64,000 nt of DNA from Terfezia claveryi (lineage: Eukaryota; Ascomycota; Pezizomycetes; Pezizales; Pezizaceae). Location: the NCBI GenBank assembly GCA_015179025.1, contig WHUX01000013.1, positions 558,001-622,000 on the forward strand, read 5' to 3'. The notes beneath the pieces are model-generated. The model did no database searches. It saw only the letters and a program-made list of their open reading frames with translations, and was not told the DNA's origin. The translations under genes were made by a program, and so were the position numbers. Shown here one piece after another: positions 1-10,763 of the stretch (position 1 is its first letter; each line of letters opens with the position of its first letter).

Positions 1-2485
1 TACCCCTCAGCGAAACTATCGGTTCCAATGCCAAGTCTACATTGGGATGAGCAACAAGTCCTGGCAATTGTTGGTACTTCTATCTGCAGCCTACAGTACC
101 GACCGATATACATCAACACCAAACTGGGAGTTAGTCAATCCGTTTATATACATACGTAGAAGGTACAAGCTTAAGTCCAGTCCCTGCGAGTTGCATGCAG
201 CCTGCAGCATGCATGCATTTAGCGATACACTGCATGTTGGACCAGGAACCCCGCACGTGCCCCACAAAGCTTTTGAGTATATATAAGTATCGATAACGTC
301 ACTAATAGAACACAGCCTATAGCTATGGAGGCATACCCCCATCTTACTCCACCCACCTGATACGGCTGTACATATACGGCTACCCATTGCAAACGCGGCA
401 CAATATCAAATGGAAATGCAAAAAACACCGGGTTCCCAGTCTGTGGGGCAAGTCCCCGTTATACAGTTTCCATGGGGCGGCGCAGGTATAATTGTTCATT
501 ATGCATATGGTCATTTGTCCGTGGGGCGTAGGTACCGGGAAGGACCTTGAAGATGATCTGCAACTCATATGTGAAGTATTAAAAAAGCAAACTGAACACA
601 TATTGTGCATAAGCCATGTACTCTCTATTCTTTTTTCGCCAATCGCGAGTGAGGCATGAATGATAGACGTCGGTGATACTCTATATCTAATACTCTATTA
701 CTGACCTTTATTACAATCCAGTATAGCCAAAGCCGTGCTATTGATATGCGATGCCAAAATGCCCGTCTATAGTTTCACACAGTACGTATCATATATCATG
801 AAGGCAACCGCACAAAATCGAAATCTAAGATACATGAGCTACCGTAAGCCTCTGAAAGAATGTAAGTTGAGGAATCTAGCAACAGTACCTTTCCATATAG
901 CATGGCTATGGTATTTGAGGAAAACAGTGTTCATCAGCCTTGTGAAGATGGAGTTGCATGACACTAATGTGAATAAGTTCAATGTCGTCCAAGAAAGCGT
1001 GGGGTCAAAAATTGGTAAACAAAAGTCCGACAACCGATACCACTCCCACGGGCTGGAAAAACAAAACACAAAAAATAGCAAATACTCCTCAGGGGCCAGG
1101 CATCAATACGCAGGGCCCACATTGCAGGAAAACGTCAATAGTTTTCACCTCACATCCCTCGCACACAAATTAGGCAATTCTCCATTTGATCCCTGATCGT
1201 TTTCTGCAAGCACTTACCTAAGTAAATGTAGTAGCTGTTGTTTGCCTTCCACACTTCTTAGCATAAATTTGATCTACATTATACTTCACACGAAGCTCTA
1301 ATTGTAAGACACCATATGCAGGCATGTCTATCGATACTACCTACGTAGATCATATCAATTCTGCTTTCAAGAAAATGTTTTAGATCACAACGTATAGTTC
1401 TCAGCAGCCACCCACCTTACAAGTCTCGGGATGTTACTCGCTGGAACAAATACCCGTAGATGTCATTTTTTATGAGCCATTGTAAATTCGGTGCCCGAGA
1501 GGGCGCACTAAAGATCAACAGCAGCATACCCATTTCCATCCCCCTCCTCCCTCTACCCACCACTCTATGCAGATGGATATCCATGCATGACAGTCGTGTG
1601 AGGGTTATCGTGATGAGCGCTGCCAACCTTGCCTAGGCTGCAATAGCTGGGGCCTGCATGCATGGCGTACTCAACCTTCTTTGTTCTACCAAGAGTGGCT
1701 GATAATCCGCCACGTAAGTCCAGGTGTAATTGTTGCTCAGGAACAGGCTTTCATGTATATATTTTCCATTCCAGATTCGGGTCTTTTCGGTTTTTCCGAT
1801 ACCCCATCGAATCCCTCTTAATCTCCATGTATATGTACATGTAGATATCCTTGCAATAAATGCAGTTGCTATCTCCTTGAAGGACCATCTCTAAATCAAC
1901 TGGGCCGAAGCGTGGCTTGTGCAAGAAGTCTTCGTTATGAGTTTCATATAGTACTTGTACACTAGTTATCACTGAGCGCGTTGGATCCATGAGATTCAAG
2001 AGAAATCACTTATACAAAGTACTCCTTGATGTCCCGAGGAGTCGGTACATATTCCTAATAGATTCATTGAGCAAAGTAAACGCAGCATGAGCTCTTCAAC
2101 CACGCATGCCCCTCTTATTAGGGTGACACTTTACTCTAGTCGCACACTGATATTTCCGCTTCCTATATTTTTTTTCACTTTGAAATAGGGACAAGGCAAT
2201 TCCTAGAATTAGGGCTGCCAAAGTCTCGCACAGAAATAATTTCCATAAGCAAAGTCGAGGCCTTGTGGCTGCAGGACACCAGATTTATTCGGAAGAATTC
2301 TAGAGTTATTGTAGGCCACAAGTGGGATTCGGTAGATGAGGTATTTTTGTTCAGCAAGGTGTATTCCCACGCCATCCCGGATAAAGCCGTAATCACCTAC
2401 CCCACACTTTTGCCATGACCTTTCCCGTCATGGCTATCTCCCTTGACCCTTGCTTATGCTTCCTCTCGTCGTTTGTTGTTTACTG
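1..2485. other. Gene-poor stretch, no supported gene
   Basis: No reading frame here combines a normal start, a convincing composition and splice signals. The longest open stretch (735-1196, plus) starts only at a GTG and has no recognisable domain. The sequence is mixed and moderately AT-rich, without tandem repeats or a clear transposon end. I see nothing functional that I can support. Confidence 0.5.
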
Positions 2486-3825
2486 TTACGAAACAAACGG
2501 AATCGGTACCGTCATGCTCCCACTAAAGCCACTCAAGCTTCTCATATCGTTGACGTCGGCCTCTGCTGCGCTGCTACTCCGGCTTTCCATACCAAAGCTC
2601 TCCAGCTTTCCCATTCCTACTTCTTTTCTGAGTTGCAACCCCAAGGGCACATGACTCCTGAACAGCGGAGTTTTGATCGTTTCCGTTTCCGTGTTTCCTT
2701 CCACGAGCAAACCTAACGACAATCTTCTCCTTCCCCGCGGGGAGTTCAAACCCCAGTCCTCATCTCAGGGTCACCCTTTGCAAATCCTCAAAGACCTGAG
2801 CGATCCTCTCCGTCACTATGATAGTGCTTAAAATCAAGATCTTCATCCTCATCAACATCAGCATCATCGCCTTCTGCTCCATCCCACTGCCCCTTCGACT
2901 TGCTGCAGCTTCTGTCTCAGTATTATTGGAACACCGACATAGCGTCCACTTGCAATGCATCTTCCCGCCTCGTGAGCCATGATGGGCGTCGAGTAGTGAA
3001 TATCTCAAGTGAGGGCTTCATCGCTGGGTGGTATTTGTGATTCTGGGAAATCCACAGTTGACAACGAGACACCTATAGACAATGCAGCTCACGTAGTTAG
3101 TTTCCTGATTGGTGGAAAGGGAAGGTGAAGTAACGGAAGGATTGTTGGATATTTAGAAGCCCTGGAGTGCATTATAAGCATTGGTTTAACAATGAGGGAC
3201 AAAATTTAGGAAACCATAATCCGAACTGTACCAATGTACATAACAACCGAGCGGCTATGCGTCTCTGCGTGGAGATATGCGTAGCGAAATGAGTCCCAAT
3301 GACGATCAGCAAACAACATAACCCCACGCCCCGAAAAAATACCCTTGAGCAATTTGGAGGGGCATCTATCGGCTGTGCGTCATACAACCCTATCTCTGGT
3401 TTGTGTTTTCGGGGTTCTGAGACTGTATAATCATAATATTCCTCCGTCATTCTGGATCCATATTTGTTTAGCTGATGATGGTCAAAACCAATAGAATGAG
3501 GAACCCAGAAGGCGGGAAAGGTGAGGATTGGGGATCATTGACATGCCGGTTATGATATACCTTCCAAAGGAGCTTGCAGAATTACTTTGACAGTGATAAT
3601 AGTGGCACATGGCTGTGGATTGGAGATGACGATGGTGGAATCCCCACATAAGCACTGCACTGCGAGAGGTGAAAGAGCTGTTGTCGGTGGGTCGGCAGGA
3701 GGAGCTGCAGCTCGGTGTCCATGTCGGGCCCCACTCGTACTGAGACTGGCTGCCATTGTTCCCGTTTGCAACGATAAGGCTAAATCTGACTCCGTATAGA
3801 GAAACAGTGTCCTAGATAGCGACAT
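2486..3825 (-). pseudogene. Possible decayed or unresolved multi-exon gene, unknown function
   Basis: Several coding-looking fragments lie in order on the minus strand but in different frames. An N-terminal-like piece (3825-3550) is rich in Ala and Pro. A second piece (about 3530-3172) contains one hydrophobic segment, roughly GVGLCCLLIVIGTH, that could span a membrane. A short acidic run of Asp and Glu lies around 2810-2890, and a piece ending in a stop at 2486 carries a Ser/Ala-rich tail. Possible splice sites exist, for example GTAATT with a CATCAG acceptor about 100 bases downstream, but I could not build one continuous model, and stops separate the pieces. This may be a broken gene or a gene with introns I could not place. 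I do not recognise the family. The alternative is chance open frames in CT-rich sequence. Confidence 0.25.
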
Positions 3826-6165
3826 TAGTTTTTATCTCTTTGCAGCTTGCAGTAGGAGTGGCAGAACGTGGCAAAGCCTGCAGTGCAGTGGCCAATTTTG
3901 GGGTAGCAATTGGAAAATCGACAACTCTCAAGAAGGGTAAGCATGTAACTATTATATACGGGCGTTTGCTACTGAGAAAAACAGGGTTTGCAGCTTTGTT
4001 AGAATCTTAACTTCTGTAGGCGCATTCAATATCAAAAACGATATTGTGATGGAACTATTCATGCAATCCCCAGTGGGTGCCTTCTGCAACAAGCCTGGCC
4101 ATCGGGTAAATTTATTAAATCAGGTCCCCTCAATTGCCATGGATCTACCTTGTCCCAAAAAAAACACCCACAGCTGCACGATTGTTATTGTTGAAATCCA
4201 TTCTTGGCGCCCAACATCATGTGCAGAATCGAAATCCACAGTCACGGACGGATAAGGCATTGAATGAAGTAGAGCCAAGTAGGGGGGTGCAATGATCAAA
4301 GACCGGAGGCTCACAAGCCATCGAGATTGCTGGTAAATGCTTCTTTCAGTTATCTCATAGGAAGCTTCAATTTGCAAGTGCTGTTCGATCCTGAACCTAT
4401 CAAAGGAGAGACCCAAACTCCCCTAGGAACCAATTCGGCCAAATGGAATAAGTAGTGGTAGGGCTGGTGTCGGCATTTCCCTTGTGCCAAGAAACAATTA
4501 TAGACTATAGCAGGATGGGGGAACGTCACTATTCCCAGACAATCGTTCGTTTGGTGAAAGCTTTCGTTCTCGAGATCGGTGCAGGCCACACAGCGTGTTG
4601 GTATGTTGCCACGTGGATGGTAGTGAAGGAGATGGGTGCACGCTGGCAGACCAGAGGAATAACTAGGAAAGAGTGTTGTGATGATGCATCAACATATCTC
4701 CATAATCTCGAATTCGATTAGAGAGCATTCTCTTCCGCAGTAGATGCACATCTTTGATCATTGGGAAATGTTCAATGGGGAAGAACAGGGTATTTCTGGA
4801 AATGTTTAGGGGCAAGTGGATTTTCTAAAACGGTTGAAGAGACCAGCTAAGATTTGCTGCGACAGGAAGCTAGCAATTGTGGATTAGTTAGGAAATAAAA
4901 AGGGCAGTTTAGAACCGAGCTGGCCTCTAAAATCCCTGCTCAAGGACTATCGGCCAATGAACAATGAAAATTGTACCGTATCATATCTGAGGGGTGAGCG
5001 GCATAAGAGTTGTAGGTAATTAGGAACCTGCGACTTTCCCTCCGAGGGCCACGCTGCTAGGGACAACCCAAGCGGATTTCAATGGTTTTCTACAGGGTGG
5101 GTTGTTGAGGATGAATCTGTTCGAACAAAGTAAACCGGTTCCTGGCACGTCGCACAAGGCCACTTGCACTTTACTTGTAGAGGACGTCAGGTTTGTCCAT
5201 GACTATTTCCTGAGCCCCCTCCCTGTCATTTACGCAAAGAGGCTAGCAGATGCCTAAACTGCCCAAACTGCCGATTCCAAGCCAAGGAACTAAGAACCCT
5301 CACGTAGTCGAGTTATCTGTGCCGACGCCGCATGTGGTTGGTTGTGGAGATGCGCTCACAGACCCTCTTTTATCTGGCGCTGGGCGCGCAACCCTCCTAA
5401 AGGGGATGCGGACCAACGTCAACAAGGAAGGAATGGGAAATCAATTTTTTGTCAGTTGACTTCCGTGTCTGCGAAACGCCTATACGTCGTCAGTCGCGTG
5501 TTGTGATGATGGTTGACGCCGAAGTCCTGGTCGTTAGTTATTATGGACCTTATTGAATAGTTGAATAGTTACATGTAGGTAGATAACTCTAACCCCACTC
5601 AAATGCAAGGATATACCTAACCCGCAAGCCTCATCAATAGACTGCAGAATTGCCAGGGCACTCGGACAATATAATTTCTCTGATTTGTGGTCCCAATCGT
5701 GGGGAATGCCACCCTTGGGTCGGCCCAAGGCAACCTGTTCAGTAAGTTTAGTCCCAGCGACCAAACTTAAGTATCGTCCTAGCGTTTCTCTCCGGGTTGG
5801 CTGAGCCGCAGGCCTGGTTCACTCAAGGATTATTAGACCGACCTTCATGTCGGAGCGGCACCAAGGCAGACGAAAGCCTGGTGTCAGGGTACATGCTGGC
5901 TCGGAAGCAACAAATTGAACGATATCCGGATCCATCGACTCGGGGCGCTCCTTATGCGTTCCCTAGGATTTGACCACACTGGCGGTGCTCCGAGCGCCTG
6001 AGGCTACAGTACCTTTCTGCTCCCCTCTCCAAGTTCAATGCATCATTCAACTTAAGGTATGACCTCAGCCTTCACTGTGCTTTTGGAAACACCCCCCCTC
6101 AATCCCGTCCGATACCAGTACTGCAACCTGCGCTGCATTCAGGAGCAAGGCCAATGCACCCTGCC
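3826..6165. other. Gene-poor stretch
   Basis: Short open frames occur on both strands (for example 4120-4416 and 4350-4589 minus, 4455-4721 plus), but they overlap one another and none has a domain or splice signal that favours it. Nothing further is supported. Confidence 0.45.
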
Positions 6166-6459
6166 TTACCGACATGACTCTGCTGGGGCCGAATAGATTC
6201 CTGTCGGGAAGATCGCCATACAAGCCATGACTGCCTCTCGGACGGTACCCGGTATCGAACCATAACCCGTTTTCATGTTGGTTTGGTGAATCGCGACTGA
6301 ATATCCGAGCGTCTCTTTAATGTCCTTCGTATTTAACCTTCGAGATACCTCGCTAGAAACAGGCACATTGCTCAACATCCGCCCTAAAGTTTCCTCAGTA
6401 TCCAGTCCAGACCAAACTATATATTTCACACCTGCTCCAGCGTTCGGTATCTCGTACAC
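6166..6459 (-). pseudogene. Possible fragment of an NmrA-like (Rossmann-fold) protein
   Basis: A 97-codon open stretch begins only at GTG, just downstream of an in-frame TGA. It contains the string GVKYIVWSGL. That resembles the AAGVKxxVWSxL strand-helix segment of NmrA-type NAD(P)-binding regulators and isoflavone-reductase-like proteins, where it follows the Rossmann nucleotide-binding loop. The rest of the domain, including the N-terminal GxxGxxG loop, is not found in frame upstream. If the resemblance is real this is a broken fragment of about one quarter of the family's length. It lies head to head with the small Cys-rich gene at 6601. The family call rests on one short motif and is tentative. 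Confidence 0.25.
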
Positions 6460-6600
6460 ACTTCCAACCGCTCAATTCCGAGAATGCTTTCCCAACTGGC
6501 TATTCATGTTTTTTCGATGACTGTTGGGAAAGACCATGCGTTTGCATCTTTTGAAGAGAAATTGGGCAGCTTCCATCTCTACCCATACAAAGCAAACCAA

Positions 6601-6939
6601 ATGGCAGACCATACTTTCCTCGATCCCGACCTCATGAGTTGCCCTGTAAGTAACTTGTCTCCTGTGCGGAACGAGCAGCCAGGGGGATTACCCAATCCGT
6701 TTGGTCAGAGCGATTCAAGAGGTGTAATTCTTGAGTTTATGTTTGCGAAATCCCAAGCTGCATTCCATAATTCTCTCATTTCTTATTTCGGTCTGTCGAT
6801 ATCATTTAGGATCATTCGCTAACGTCCGCTTGTAATTCAGATCCCGAGTGTCAAGTGTCACGCCTGTGACACCGAAGGTATCGAGGTGTATGTCATCAAG
6901 GGCAAGATTTGCCCCAGGTGTGGTGCGCACTGCGGCTAA
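6601..6939 (+). CDS. Small Cys-rich (zinc-ribbon-like) protein, 47 residues, two exons
   Basis: Exon 1 is 6601-6645 and exon 2 is 6841-6939. The 195-base intron has a GTAAGT donor, a GCTAAC branch sequence about 20 bases before the end and a TTCAG acceptor, and the join is in phase 0. The product has cysteines at residues 14, 21, 24, 39, 42 and 46. C21-x2-C24 and C39-x2-C42 form a CxxC-x14-CxxC arrangement typical of a zinc ribbon, ending KICPRCGAHCG. There is no signal peptide, so a cytosolic or nuclear location is expected. The same frame is open upstream to an ATG at 6484, giving a possible longer N-terminus. I chose 6601 because the protein starts cleanly there and the upstream part looks non-coding. 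I do not recognise the family, and function is unknown. Confidence 0.55.
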
Positions 6940-7376
6940 ATATCTTTGATGTGCCCTACGTCCCTATTTTATCATATAGGCTATGTAGGCCTCACAGGGG
7001 GCCCTCATCGGCGTAGGGCTGATGTGATCGAGTTAGCGCTCGGTTTTGTGCGTCATTTGCTGGGATATATTGGACAGGAGTTCAGGCATCGATACATACA
7101 TTCATTGCACCCATTTTGAGGTACCCATTGAGCCTGCGAGTTTTGCTTTTTTATTTTTTTGACCATTGTCATCTGTTTGTGCATGCGTTGAATGTTTGTG
7201 TTTTGTTTTTTTGCGTTCCGGTGTCGTCACATCACATATGCATGTATGCTGCATATTGCATATCTGGTGTTTAGCATAGCGTTTTGGAACAAGCAACGAC
7301 AGCGATGAAGTATCTCTATAAACGTATCGACCGGCTAGGAGTGGTGAATACCGGAAAGAAGTATCCAATCTCAGGA
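6940..7376. other. Intergenic, AT/GT-rich
   Basis: This is downstream sequence of the small Cys-rich gene, with T-rich runs around 7140-7215. No gene is supported. Confidence 0.4.
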
Positions 7377-8431
7377 CTATGTATTACAGTGATTCTCCTG
7401 ATAGATACGATCACCAGCATGTGACGCTATGCGCGACGCATGGTCAATTTCCTGGTCCTTACCCATTTCATGACCGGCCGGAATCAAATTATGATCAAAT
7501 GCACCATATTCGGTAAGCGGCCTCATTGCCAACATGGTGTAGGCTGCAGAAGTTGTTTTCTTTGGTAGAGGGGGGTCATTTATCACCATGGGTAGGCATA
7601 ATGATGTAGCTTTTCTCCGATTTCGCAACATTGCAGGAACACAACGTTTTGCAACGACTCCGCCCTCGAAACGGAATCCGAAGCGAAAGTGAATACTGCC
7701 GTTGTAACAATCTGTAGCTAGAACAGCCAGAATTTCCGGTTATCCTCCGATTGACTCCTTGACAGGTAGCGGAGACTTTCAGTAAACAGTAGTCTGGTTG
7801 CTCAGAAACCGATGTGCTGCGCTTTTGCTTGCACCTTTGTGAAAAGCTTTCGCGCCCACTGCGACGCCTCAGGTTGGTAGACAACTGAATGTTTGGACCG
7901 TGATGGAGTAAAGAATGTCATTCTGGCCGTGATTCCTATACTCAGTATCGCACTTGAAATTAATGAGGGTCTGACTCACATTCACTAAAGTCTGCTTGGG
8001 CTTTTGTCGAGAAGGGATGGTATCGATCTGCGAATGCGAAAACCGTCCGTGAATATCTAATTCCCATGCGTTCAAATAAGGTATATAGAATGATCGTATA
8101 GAGGAACAACTCTACGAAACCTGATTAACATCTCTTGTGGCCCTAGTGCCATTGTAAATGGAGAAGCCTTAGATACGACAATGTTGTAGGCGCAAGATAC
8201 GTATGAGGGGTCGCTGTGCCACGACCTCTTGTCCACAGGTACAGACTCACTGTTAGTCTGAAACCTCTGACCGGTCTCGAGGGCGACCAATGGATTGCTT
8301 GCCACCCGAACACACCTCTCATTGCCATTGGTGATGTATGAAACAATGGATGGGATTTTCGGACGATCTGGTCGTTTGACGATCGAGGTCCAAGCGACGT
8401 GTGAATGACTTGAGGGAAATATGTTGTCCAT
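7377..8431 (-). pseudogene. Decayed protein-coding region, family unknown
   Basis: The minus strand is almost continuously open from an ATG at 8431 to a stop at 7377, but in shifting frames: 8431-8072, then 8075-7869, then overlapping frames to about 7780, then 7884-7576 and 7631-7377. The composition of each piece is protein-like, with mixed hydrophobic and charged residues and no simple repeats, and the plus strand has no comparable frames. GTGAGT sequences at about 8247 and 7983 could be splice donors, but no acceptor gives a consistent join. The simplest reading is an old gene with several indels. One interruption coincides with a copy of the dispersed GTCTGG motif at 7788-7801. I could not assign a family. 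Confidence 0.3.
7779..7809. repeat. GTCTGG-motif insertion with imperfect direct repeats
   Basis: The 14 bases at 7788-7801 contain AGTCTGGTTGC. They are flanked on the left by TCAGTAAAC (7779-7787) and on the right by TCAGAAAC (7802-7809), which differ by one base. The same arrangement of motif between direct repeats occurs with perfect repeats elsewhere in the window. On the minus strand it introduces a stop into an otherwise open frame. Confidence 0.4.
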
Positions 8432-10763
8432 ATATATACGGATACTTTCTTATTTGGAACAGACAACAATTGGCGAGGGCAACCAAGTAATCCCGTTTGG
8501 AATGGAATGGAATGCAATGCGTTTAGCTGCTAGTATACCGTTGTCCAAATGTACCCAAGACCGGACTCATGGATCTCGTATGCGCGACTGAATGGTTCCT
8601 GCTGTGATTGATTTGTTTAGAGTTGTTATAGTTCGAATATCCAAGGTGTGAAGGTATTTATGTATGTACATGTAGCAGTCAATTAGCACAGTTCATTGGT
8701 GGAGTCGGATAGGTTGCTAGGATTCCGATATGCGCGTGCGACTCAAAAGATGTTTCGCAGCCGCACCATTATTCTTTTCATTTCTCAATTTTCGTGTCGT
8801 GTGAAAAAGTACATCTACTTGTTTTCGGCGCAGAAACAATACGCATCTTCGACCAAAGATGATTACTGAAATCCGTAAGATGAAGCGGTAGTCATATAAT
8901 GTTCAAGTCGTTGAATGCTCTGCTCGGCACCGGTGAGAGATTTGCGTTGGCGTCAGCAGATCTACCTAGAGATGACTTGCAGGTAGACGCCATGCGATGT
9001 ATGCGTTGGATAGTTAGACTGCATTTGGTCAACGTCAAGTTAATTAGTTTACAATGACGACAAGTTCTATTCAACTATAAATGACACTAAATAAATCATT
9101 TCTGGCTTTGTGGCTATCGATATATATTAGTCCGTTGATACATATCATGAACTGTTGTCATCCTAGATCTCGATCTCTGTTAGTCTGGCGGGCACGATCT
9201 CAATTGAGACATATAAGCCGTAAGGTACACGTCCTGTCATATGCACACAAATAAGTAAAAAAGAACTCCATCCCGAATGGGGCAAGCAGATAAATGCATT
9301 ATCTCATTAATTACTCATTAATTGGCCTTGCGATTGGTACCCACAAGGTAGGTGAAACTAGAGTCGGGTTGTAAGGTTAATGAGCTGCGAACGGGGTTGT
9401 GACCGACATTGTCTTTTTGACGACAGACTGGGTATATGGAACGCTCACCATGTGGTCTGGGTTGGCACAACCCCCAGCATGAAGATTGTCTGTCCATTCC
9501 CAGGACATTTTGGTCTGGTCAATTGACGACCATGACGGAGGCTTTGTGGGCCCAATTGAATCCTTGAATTCACCAGCATTACTGTCTCCCCTAACCACAA
9601 GATTAGAAGAGGGAGTGAAGGGGGGGAAAATTCCTAATTACTTACAGATGACTGTGCCGTAGAGGAGATTCCGGCAGCCCAACGGAAAGCAGCTGTTGTA
9701 TCAATTTATTGTTCTCTAATGCATGAACAGAATTGAGAGTATGAGATTACTTTTTTGACGCATCCCGGCTTTTCGCACCGGCGCAGTATAGTTGGATGGA
9801 CCTGAAGAAAGACCAGCCTTTTTTATTGCACAAGCTCTATTGCAGTAAATTGTCAGTGTTTACTCTTGAACTGCCGTGCCCAGTCAGTATTTCCTCCGGG
9901 ACCTTCACTAGAAAAGCTTGACGGGAAACCTTCAGCAAGGCACGAGGAAGGCTTTCTTGAATGGGCTACTTGAAAAGAGAAAAGACAGTTAAGGATGAGG
10001 AGCGCACCAGCAGCGTAGAAATTCCCGAGCGAAATTGGTCCGATTTATCTGGGCAGGTGCCTACATTTCTTTTTTAAAGATTTTTCGGTTTTTTTTTTTT
10101 TTCTTCAGGGTAACTAAAATCGGTAGGCCAGCGAAAGTACCCAGAATCCAGTTCCAGCTGAGGAGCATGTACGTTGGGGGCAAAATCATATATCGATCTG
10201 AATTCTGAGTAGACAGAATCTATAGCCATGTCACGAGACAAGCTGTGGTTTCTTTATTGCACCCAGGTAGAATAAAATAGCATAATGGGAGCCCCCTGGG
10301 AGTCCGTGTAGAAGCATTGCCGCCTCGAGTATTCAGCGTAGTAGTAACAAAACCAGCCTTGAGCTACCACTTTCGCATGCCCGCTTTTCTTCGCGACTGG
10401 GTGAGGATTACAAGAATTCAAAGGAGAAAATTAGACTTTACACATGAGAGATAACATGTAGTTACTAAAGACTTGGACAAGTAATTGTGTACTCGAGATA
10501 CCCGAGCACAAAATGATTGTTATACCGACAGAGCCCTGACCAAGGAGCTAGTCTTATCAGTAAGTACTTAGTCTTCAAACCTCTCAACCAGACTACTTTA
10601 AGGTCATCTACAACCTCTATACCCCGACGCACAATAGTCTTTCCGGCTGTCCCCAAGCCTGAACCAGGCGCAAGACTAGTCTGGTTGCACGACCCTCCTC
10701 CTGTGGTGCAAGACCTACCTGCCTCGAGCTCAAGGTCCACGAGCCAGGCCTCTTTCTGTAAAG
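8432..10763. other. Gene-poor stretch upstream of the 10.8-kb gene
   Basis: There is no supported gene. A T/C-rich tract lies at 10073-10106. Copies of the CCAGAC/GTCTGG motif occur at about 10586-10597 and 10674-10690, without clear flanking duplications. The plus frame of the downstream gene's second exon is open back to about 10517 but has no usable ATG there. Confidence 0.4.

Noticed and set aside
735..1196. 153-codon plus frame
   Set aside because: Begins at GTG, has no domain, and its C-terminal half reads like random sequence.
10517..10763. 5' extension of the large low-complexity gene
   Set aside because: The frame is open, but its only start would be TTG. A separate ATG at 10764 with a 59-base intron gives a better first exon.
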